Source of the DNA: Phytohabitans houttuyneae
GTDB lineage: Bacteria; Actinomycetota; Actinomycetes; Mycobacteriales; Micromonosporaceae
Direction: 5' to 3'
DNA: 64,000 nucleotides
Assembly: GCF_011764425.1 (NCBI RefSeq)
Contig: NZ_BLPF01000002.1
Span: forward strand, 186,001-250,000
Shown here: positions 58,420 to 64,000 of the stretch, piece after piece
Position numbering within the stretch: position 1 is the first letter of the stretch
Layout of the letters: each line of letters begins with the position of its first letter
Made by a program: the position numbers and the translations under genes
The notes under the pieces: model-generated
Databases searched by the model: none
Seen by the model: the letters and a program-made list of their open reading frames with translations, nothing else
Told to the model about the DNA's origin: nothing

Positions 58420-59924
58420 TCACGGGTGGAAGACGTTGACCACCACACGGTCGGTGTGGCCGGTGGCGTTGATGGCGGTCAGGCTCATCCGCGCTAGTAG
58501 CGGTTCGTCGGCGTAGCGCCAGGTGAAGACGAACTCGCCACCGGACCGGCTTGCCGTGCCTAGCAGTCGGGTGGGCGGGCTGCCAGGAGTGAGCGGGGTC
58601 AGGTTGAAGTGCACCCGGGTGGTGTTCTTGGCCTGCACCACGAAGGTGATCGTGCCGCGGCCGGTCGGCATAACCCACCCGTTGCGCGCCACGGTGTCCG
58701 GCGGTTCGACGTCCAGGTCCCGAAGGGCCGGTCGAGCCGTCGCCCGCACGCTGAGCACCGACGGGTCGGCGGGGACGCCAGCGAAGCGGACCTTCACGGC
58801 CGTGGCCTTGGCGACCTGGCCGTTGACGGCGGAAAGCTCCGCGGCGACCACCCAGCCTACCGGCGCGCTGGGCGCGGTAAAGCGGACCTGGCCGGTGTAC
58901 GGTCGCAGCTCGTCGCCGCCGCCGATCACGTAACCCTCGCCGAGGCGCCGGACCGTCCCGTACCGGTCCTGCACCACGCGGACGTTGACGTGGCCCTCGA
59001 AAGCCCACGCGGAACCGCTGATGGTAAGCGGTGACCGCGCGACCGGGTAATAGTCCGGGTTGACGGCGCTCTTCGGCGAATCCACCTTGATGGTGTCGGT
59101 ATTGACCCCCAGAACGGTGAAGCCGGTCGCGGAGCCGCCGAGGGTCACCCGGGTGATCGGGCCGCTGGTCGCTGTTTCGGTCCCGGCGATCCGGGTGCGG
59201 AAGTCGGAGGTGACGATAAAGTCGCTACGCCACCGCGTCGACCCCGGCGCAAGGTTTCGCATGCCGACGACCCCGGTGAGAAAGTCCGCAGCCGCCCGCC
59301 GCGCGTCGGTGAGCCCGGCGCGCTGGCCCACGGGCGGCACCATCTGCAGCCATTCATAGAACGCGGCCACGTCACCGTTGAGCGAGTACACGGTGGTGCG
59401 CACCGTGTCGAACTGTTTCAGTGTCGCGTTCAGCTCTGCCAGTAGCGCGGCGCTGCCAGCACTGGAACTCGCGTTGGGGATCACCTTTCGCAGGTCGCGA
59501 AAGTCGGCGTGTGCCGCGCCGTTGGCGATGCGGACACTGCGCAGCATCCCGGCGGTCGCGGGGGAGAAGTGCGACCAGTAGCCGCTGTCCTGCTCGGCGC
59601 GGGTGGGTCCGGCCAGCAGCGCGGTCAGTGCCGCTGTGGCCACTTTGGTGGTACGCGGGACTGTGCGGTTGACCGCCACCACAGTGTCCGGGTCGGTGTC
59701 CTGACCGAGGTGGAAGAAGACCTTGACGGTCATGCTGGCAGGCCTGGTGGTCGGCGTCGGGCTATCCGAGGGATTGGGTGTCGTGGTGGGGACGCCGGCG
59801 GTGGCGTCGCGCCTTCGGGCCCGCCGTCGCCGACGAAAAGCCAAATGCCGCCTGCGGCGAGCAGCACGGCCAGGAACGCACCGGCCACCGCGAAGTGGCG
59901 CCGGTGCCGGGTGAGGATGTTCAT
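58420..59924 (-). pseudogene. GerMN/Gmad2-type lipoprotein-like exported protein, single-base frameshift
   Basis: From ATG 59924 (GGAGGAG upstream) the frame encodes a signal anchor (RHFAVAGAFLAVLLAAGGIWLFVGD) and a Pro-rich linker. The remainder is in another frame: a GerMN domain (MTVKVFFHLGQDTDPDTVVAV, TALLAGPTRAEQDSGYWSHF, LLAELNATLKQFDTVRTTVYSLNG) and a C-terminal Gmad2-type Ig domain from about residue 225 (VDSPKSAVNPDYYPVARSPLTISGSAWAFEGHVNVRVV). One added C/G at 59788-59791 joins A-S-P-T-T-T-P-N-P and gives 501 residues. Function is unknown; in spore formers GerMN proteins act in the envelope. Confidence 0.8.
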
Positions 59925-60100
59925 GGCTTGTCTCCTCCTGCTCCGGAGAGGCGGAGCGGGCGCACCGCTGCCTGATCGGGCGCGGGCGGCCCGGGTACGA
60001 CACCTCCCCACTTGACACCGTGCGCCGCACGAGCCACAGGCGAGCACGGTCGGAGGACCCGACGTGCGGGGACCATCGGGCACCGTCAAAGCGACGAACG

Positions 60101-60709
60101 TCAGCCGCGAGACGCGTCCGCCCAGCGCATCCGCACCGCTTCGGCGCGTTCGGCCTCCTCCAAGCGCTGGATCAGGACTCGGAGCGCTTCCTCAAGCCGC
60201 GGTATCCAGCGCTGCGTGATGGCCCTGCGTCGGCGCTGGGTGGCCGTCACCTCCACGCGGACCGCCTGGTACGCCGCTTTCGCAGCCGCGTGAGCCACCG
60301 CGGCGTCCACGGCTTTCTGGTACGCCGCCGCGGCCGCCACGGTGGCGGCGGTGCCGGACCAGCGGACACCCGCCGGATCGGGCACGGCACGGCAAGTGGC
60401 CGTGGCCGGATAGCGCAAGCCCATCACAGTGGTCCAGCTTATGTCTACTTCGGACGGTGGCCGGGCGGCCGTCTGGAGCTCCCGGCGGCCGCCCAACAGC
60501 GCGGCGCGCAGGCCCCAGGTGTCGGCGGTACGCCACGCGGTCTGCCATGCCGCTTCGGTGCCCTGTGTCCGTGCGCGGAGCCGTTCCTGCTCGCGGTGCA
60601 GGATCCGCAGCTTGCGGTCGAGGAGATCGGCGGCGAGACGGGCGGACTCCAGCCGCCGAAGGAGCCACAGGCGGCCGGCCCGGCCGGGCGGGATCCTCAG
60701 GTTAGGCAT
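60101..60709 (-). CDS. V-type ATPase subunit D-like protein
   Basis: This 202-residue helical protein has the central-stalk signature at both ends: N-terminal PPGRAGRLWLLRRLESARLAADLLDRKLRILHREQERL and C-terminal RRRRAITQRWIPRLEEALRVLIQRLEEAERAEAVRMRWA. The middle (about 70-135) is Ala-rich. V/A-ATPase subunit D forms the coiled-coil rotor axle. Here it is alone: the expected catalytic A and B subunits are absent except for the tail of B directly upstream, which overlaps by 8 bp (ATGCCTAA). Confidence 0.78.
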   Translation of the reverse strand: MPNLRIPPGRAGRLWLLRRLESARLAADLLDRKLRILHREQERLRARTQGTEAAWQTAWRTADTWGLRAALLGGRRELQTAARPPSEVDISWTTVMGLRYPATATCRAVPDPAGVRWSGTAATVAAAAAYQKAVDAAVAHAAAKAAYQAVRVEVTATQRRRRAITQRWIPRLEEALRVLIQRLEEAERAEAVRMRWADASRG

Positions 60710-60845
60710 CCTCGTCGCCTGCCAACCTGGTGTCCAGCAGCGCGGCCGGCAGCATCGTCAGCTCATGGCGTGGCAGCACGGCCAGCGCCAACGACAGGGC
60801 CGGCCAGCGTGGGTCCGCGGGACCTTCGGCCCGGCGGTGTCCGCT
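60702..60845 (-). pseudogene. C-terminal remnant of V-type ATPase subunit B
   Basis: The last ~35 codons read WPALSLALAVLPRHELTML and then PAALLDTRLAGDEDA. This resembles the C-terminal helix of V/A-ATPase subunit B, whose family end is LLPRxELxxLPxxxLxxxL. Upstream the similarity stops abruptly, and another small gene's stop lies at 60844. The end overlaps the subunit D start as in an intact operon. Confidence 0.45.
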
Positions 60846-61056
60846 AGGCCACCGAGCTCGTGCCGTTGTCCTCCTGCGATGGAGCCTTTCCGTCTCGCCT
60901 TTCGCGCTTCCGCTCGGCTCGCCGCACGTCGTCGTACAACGCGGCACCGACAAAGCGGGCGATCGCGTTCGCCTGCCGCTGCGACGGCCGGTCGCGCTGG
61001 GCGGCCGCGTCGTGCTGTGCCTCACGGTTGGTGTCGAAACGCTCTTTCTCGTCCAC
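60844..61056 (-). CDS. Small charged soluble protein
   Basis: This 70-residue protein reads DEKERFDTNREAQHDAAAQRDRPSQRQANAIARFVGAALYDDVRRAERKRERRDGKAPSQEDNG. It is very hydrophilic and likely helical. GTG 61056 is preceded by GAGGAGG with 7-nt spacing, which supports translation. Function unknown. Confidence 0.6.
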   Translation of the reverse strand: MDEKERFDTNREAQHDAAAQRDRPSQRQANAIARFVGAALYDDVRRAERKRERRDGKAPSQEDNGTSSVA

Positions 61057-61281
61057 GGCGCACCTCCTCGGTGCAGAACACCATGGGGCGGGAACCGGAG
61101 GGGTTCGCCGCCCACACACTCCAGCGTGCCTCCGGGGGCTGGCGCTGGCATGTGCCATCGGTCCCGGAAAGCCAGGACCAACCGGCCCAGCTGGTGGCAC
61201 GGTGGTACGCGGCCGCCCCTGCTGCATCACAGGGAGTGCGCGGTCGCGGTGGTCCGGCCCCGCCGCCGTGTGACCTCCGGT
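61057..61281. other. Short intergenic gap
   Basis: No supported gene. It contains the leader of the 61056 gene. Confidence 0.4.
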
Positions 61282-61755
61282 TCATCCGGCGGGGTAGCTC
61301 GGGTCGTCGACGGTCACCGCGAGGAACAGGTCGGCGTCCTCCAAAGGTATGTGCGGGAACCGGTCGGCGTGGATCCGTCGAGCCCTCCGCCAGTCAGGCT
61401 GTCCCAGTGCGAGCAGGCGTCCGCGACCGCGGTACCACCGGCGATGCAGCAGCACCTGGACCGGCTGTGGGCGCTGGAACGCGAACCACCAACGTCCGGT
61501 GTCGGCCATTGTGATCAGTGTGACCAGTTCGTTGCCGGCGTGGGCGTACCGCAGCGGCACGCTGAAGCGGCGCGCCGTGGCCGGATCGGCGAAACGCAGC
61601 TCGCACACGGAACCGTCGATCAGCCGGTGGAGCACATGGGCCAGTAGCACCGGGTGGATGAGCGTCGCGAGGCGGCGCGGTTGGCGGGGCCTCCGTGCCC
61701 GCCGTGTGGTCGTGCTGGGCGCCGCCGGCGCGGCCTCCCAGATAGGCATGGACAT
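61282..61755 (-). CDS. Small protein, possibly split-barrel (nitroreductase/DDN-like)
   Basis: This 157-residue protein has a basic N-terminal third and a beta-rich C-terminal part: VCELRFADPATARRFSVPLRYAHAGNELVTLITMADTGRWWFAFQRPQPVQVLLHRRWYRGRGRLL. This pattern recalls deazaflavin-dependent or PNPOx-like split barrels, where strands near G-x-W-WxN-L bind cofactor, but the match is weak. An AAGGAGG Shine-Dalgarno supports ATG 61755. Possible DosR-like boxes lie about 60-95 bp upstream. Confidence 0.6.
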   Translation of the reverse strand: MSMPIWEAAPAAPSTTTRRARRPRQPRRLATLIHPVLLAHVLHRLIDGSVCELRFADPATARRFSVPLRYAHAGNELVTLITMADTGRWWFAFQRPQPVQVLLHRRWYRGRGRLLALGQPDWRRARRIHADRFPHIPLEDADLFLAVTVDDPSYPAG

Positions 61756-61813
61756 CGTCCTGACCTCCTTGTCAGTTCCGAATACACGCTTGTCCGAGCC
61801 GCGTTCCGGTACC

Positions 61814-61849
61814 AGGCGTGTCGGCCCGGACCGGCTGGGCATTCGTCCC
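61814..61849. promoter_or_regulatory. Possible DosR-like box pair, 22 bp apart
   Basis: AGGCG-TGTC-GGCCC (61814-61827) and TGGGC-ATTC-GTCCC (61836-61849) each deviate at two positions but keep spacing and a T-rich centre in the second. Confidence 0.3.
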
Positions 61850-61853
61850 ACGC

Positions 61854-62669
61854 TCAGCGGCTCGTCTGGCGCACGACGCACACCGCGCAGGGAGCGTGGT
61901 CGAGTAGGACGCGGGCTACTGGGCCGAGCAGCTGGGGTGAGGTTGTGCCGAACCTGTTCGCGCCCACCACGACGAGTCCGGCGTCGGCGGCGGCCTGCAG
62001 GAGCGTCCGCGCGGGGTTCACGTCGTACAACGCCATCCGCTGCACCGGCACATTCGGATATTTTTCCGTCCAGCCGGCCAGTGTCTCGGCCAGCAAACGG
62101 TCGGCGGTCGTGCGTGCCTGGCAGAGGTTGTACGCGAACGGGTTGATGTCGCTGAGGGCGGTGCCGGGGATACCGGACCAGACATGGACGGCCACGAGCG
62201 GTACGCCCCGGAGCGCGGCCTGCTCGAAGGCGAACCCGATCGCCTGTTCGTCGTATGGGGACATGTCGACGCCCAGCAGCACCGGGCCTCCCGCAGTCTG
62301 GCCCACCGCCGCGGGCACCACCATGGCAGGGCAGAACGTGTGCGCCGCCACCTGATAGTGCCGTCCGTTGGCCGCGTCTCGGCCGACGACCACCAGCGTG
62401 GCCCACCGAGACTCGTCGATCAACCGCTCGGTGATGTCGCCGTCGAGCACGCGAGTGGTTATGGCGACCTCGGGCCAACGGGCGCTCAGCCGGCCGACGA
62501 CGGCGGTCAGATAAGGGCCAAGGCCTCCCGACATCTCGCTGGCAGCGCTGATCAGCTGCAGCGGACGGTGTCGCAGGCGCGCCTCCTCGGCGGCAAGGCT
62601 GGCCGTCGCCCAGCTTGCGGCGGAGCCGTCCACGGCGACGACGACCCGCTGCCCTAGTGTGTCTCGCAT
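61854..62669 (-). CDS. Tandem universal stress protein
   Basis: This 271-residue protein has two UspA domains. The first is VVVAVDGSAASWATASLAAEEARLRHRPLQLISA ... WATLVVVGRDAANGRHYQVAAHTFCPAMVVP. The second is VLLGVDMSPYDEQAIGFAFEQAALRGVPLVAVHVW ... LVVVGANRFGTTSPQLLGPVARVLLDHAPCAVCVV. The ATP-binding GxxG-type loop is partly kept in the second domain (GANRFG). Two-domain USPs of this kind (Rv1996/Rv2623 type) are core members of the DosR regulon. It is divergent from the CtpF-like ATPase, the same neighbourhood as Rv1996-Rv1997. ATG 62669. Confidence 0.9.
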   Translation of the reverse strand: MRDTLGQRVVVAVDGSAASWATASLAAEEARLRHRPLQLISAASEMSGGLGPYLTAVVGRLSARWPEVAITTRVLDGDITERLIDESRWATLVVVGRDAANGRHYQVAAHTFCPAMVVPAAVGQTAGGPVLLGVDMSPYDEQAIGFAFEQAALRGVPLVAVHVWSGIPGTALSDINPFAYNLCQARTTADRLLAETLAGWTEKYPNVPVQRMALYDVNPARTLLQAAADAGLVVVGANRFGTTSPQLLGPVARVLLDHAPCAVCVVRQTSR

Positions 62670-62718
62670 GGCCCACCTCCTTACCTCGTAGCCTGCGTCG
62701 ACGCGCGGGCGACGGGCA

Positions 62719-62732
62719 GGGGCGGTCGGCCC
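62719..62732. promoter_or_regulatory. DosR-like box near USP start
   Basis: GGGGC-GGTC-GGCCC, exact pattern without an A/T centre, 50 bp before the USP start. Confidence 0.3.
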
Positions 62733-62792
62733 TTGGTGGTGGCCGATGAGCCTGCTGACCGCGCGGACCCCCGGCCGTCCGCGCGTCATGGC

Positions 62793-62827
62793 GTGACGGA
62801 TGTCCCTGTGGCGGGGTCTTTGGACCC
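62793..62827. promoter_or_regulatory. Tandem DosR-like boxes, 21 bp apart, before CtpF-like gene
   Basis: GTGAC-GGAT-GTCCC (62793-62806, one mismatch) and GGGTC-TTTG-GACCC (62814-62827), a perfect palindrome with TTT centre, 36 bp before the ATPase ATG. Confidence 0.55.
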
Positions 62828-62862
62828 TGGCGAGGGCGGCTGGACCGGCACAGCCTGGCGGT

Positions 62863-64000
62863 ATGGCATCGGTGACCACCCCGCTCCCGGTCGGTCAGGA
62901 GTTGCCAGCCGGTGGTATTTCCGTACAGGCGCTGGCGACGCCGGACGTGTACGGGGCGACGGGCTCAGCACCGCACGGCCTGTCCTCCGCCGAGGTGGCC
63001 CAGCGCCAGGTGACCGCCGGCGCCAACGAACTGCCTCATCCGGGGCGCCGCCGGCTCTGGCGCCGTTTCGCCCGCCAGTTCACCGACCTTTTCGCGGTCG
63101 TTCTCGAGGTGGCGGCCGGGATCACCTTCCTGGCATACATCCTGGGGGAGCCGCGAGACAGAGGCACCTTCCAACTGGCCGTGGCAATCCTCGGCGTGGT
63201 GGTCCTGAACGCGATCATCGGGTTCACACAGGAGTACTCGGCGGAGCGTACCGCGGAGGCGCTCCGCGCGATGGTGCCGCACACCTGCCGGGTCTTGCGC
63301 GACGGCGTCCGCCGCGAGATAGCGGTACGCGACGTGGTGTTCGGCGATGTCGTCCTGCTGGAGGCCGGTGACGCGGTGCCAGCCGACTGTCGCCTGGTCG
63401 AGGCGCGCGATCTCGCTGTGGACAACTCCGCACTGACCGGCGAGAGCCGGCCTGTCCCGCGTACGGCGCAACCAGTGCCGGAGAGAACACCGGCACTGGA
63501 GGCCGCCAACCGATTGTTCATGGGTACCTCCATCGCCGCGGGAAACGGGCGCGGGGTGGTGCTGGCAATCGGCGCGGCGACCGAGTTCGGCCGAATCTTC
63601 AGGCTCACCTCGGCGGCCCCGTACGCCACCAGCCCGCTGCAACGCCAGATCGCCACCATGGCTCGTTGGGTCTCACTGGTCGCCCTGGTCGTCGGCGCCT
63701 CGATGTTTGTGGTCCGGCTACCGTCGGGCCAGCCCACGGTGGCCTCGTTCGTGTTCGCGCTCGGCGTGATGGTGGCGCTCGTGCCGGAAGGGCTGCCGGC
63801 GACGCTGTCGGTGTCGCTCGCGATCGCAGTTCGGCGGATGGCCCACCGGCAGGCCCTGGTAAAACGGCTGCTCGCCGTCGAAACCCTAGGTTCGACCACG
63901 GTGATCTGCACGGACAAGACCGGCACCCTCACCAAAGCGGAGATGACTGTCACCCGGCTGTGGGCGGGTGGCCAGACGCACGCCGTCTCCGGTGTCGGCT
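62863..64000 (+). CDS. Cation-transporting P-type ATPase (type II, CtpF-like), 3' end outside window
   Basis: The frame runs off the window end (379 codons seen). The start ATG 62863 leads to an N-terminal cation-ATPase segment (GLSSAEVAQRQVTAGANELPHPGRRRLWRRFARQFTDLFAVVLEVAA), TM helices, the actuator motif LTGESRPVPR and the phosphorylation site CTDKTGTLTKAEMTVTRL (Asp351). TM4 reads VALVPEGLPATLSVSLAIAV, with the PEGLP motif of Ca2+/Na+/K+-type P2 ATPases. This is the CtpF/PMA1-like class, not a heavy-metal pump. It is divergent from a USP and preceded by two DosR-like boxes, as for ctpF (Rv1997) of M. tuberculosis. Confidence 0.88.
   Translation, partial: MASVTTPLPVGQELPAGGISVQALATPDVYGATGSAPHGLSSAEVAQRQVTAGANELPHPGRRRLWRRFARQFTDLFAVVLEVAAGITFLAYILGEPRDRGTFQLAVAILGVVVLNAIIGFTQEYSAERTAEALRAMVPHTCRVLRDGVRREIAVRDVVFGDVVLLEAGDAVPADCRLVEARDLAVDNSALTGESRPVPRTAQPVPERTPALEAANRLFMGTSIAAGNGRGVVLAIGAATEFGRIFRLTSAAPYATSPLQRQIATMARWVSLVALVVGASMFVVRLPSGQPTVASFVFALGVMVALVPEGLPATLSVSLAIAVRRMAHRQALVKRLLAVETLGSTTVICTDKTGTLTKAEMTVTRLWAGGQTHAVSGVG

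Noticed and set aside
1-64000. tRNA, rRNA and CRISPR features
   Set aside because: Reading both strands gave no cloverleaf with conserved T-loop, no rRNA-like conserved blocks and no regular short repeats. A covariance-model search was not possible here.

Overview
The window is very GC-rich DNA with strong third-position G/C bias, frequent GTG starts, a SigE-type ECF sigma factor, an actinomycete-type dormancy gene set and mycelial-actinomycete secreted hydrolases. It most likely comes from a filamentous actinobacterium; Micromonosporaceae is my best guess, inferred from gene content and not from a marker gene. No rRNA, tRNA, CRISPR array or prophage was seen. The only mobile element is one IS30-family insertion at 22.4-23.6 kb.

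Regions. (1) 0-14 kb: small regulator/enzyme pairs. These are a MarR gene beside a broken oxidoreductase, a TetR gene divergent from a quinone-oxidoreductase-like gene across three palindromes, an ECF sigma factor with a SnoaL tail divergent from a small SnoaL-like protein, a SigE-type sigma with its membrane partner, and a SLATT two-TM protein, a methyltransferase, an LRV/HEAT-like repeat protein and an APH-fold kinase. (2) 14-29 kb: a secretome and degradation zone with a truncated GH1 glucosidase, a GRDP-like protein, a beta-carbonic anhydrase, a GH11 xylanase-like protein that lacks its acid/base Glu, a secreted zinc protease, a lipoprotein, the IS30 element, a BNR-type protein and a GH79 enzyme. 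(3) 29.3-35.5 kb: a tight four-gene operon with a 1436-residue TPR-CHAT protease, a small Cys/His-ribbon protein, a four-TM membrane protein and a beta-rich protein. This is the best candidate for an undescribed conflict or signalling system. (4) 35.9-37.4 kb: an ArsR regulator and an ArsP-type permease. (5) 37.4-64 kb: a stress/dormancy island. It holds a membrane S33 hydrolase, a fatty-acid desaturase, a DedA-PAP2 fusion, CBS-BON, a B12/radical-SAM protein, a STAS protein, a PAP2 protein, an M50-CBS protease, a beta-CASP nuclease, crtB-crtY, a P1B ATPase fused to a hemerythrin-like domain, a PNPOx-like protein, class I aldolase, a GerMN protein, a V-ATPase subunit D relic, a tandem USP and a CtpF-like P-type ATPase.

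In region 5 many intergenic spaces carry a 14-bp element of the form RGGNC-N4-GNCCC with an A/T-rich centre, often as two copies 21-22 bp apart. This matches the known DosR/DevR box geometry. The gene content also overlaps the mycobacterial DosR regulon (USP next to CtpF, M50-CBS protease, CBS protein, PNPOx). I infer one hypoxia/redox regulon; no DosR or DosS gene lies in the window.

Quality note. Eight genes scattered over the window are each broken by exactly one missing base, and each can be repaired by adding one C/G to a C/G run. This points to uncorrected assembly errors more than to gene decay, so those entries should be read as probably intact genes. The oxidoreductase at 159-553 and the GH1 5' end are different: large pieces are really missing there.
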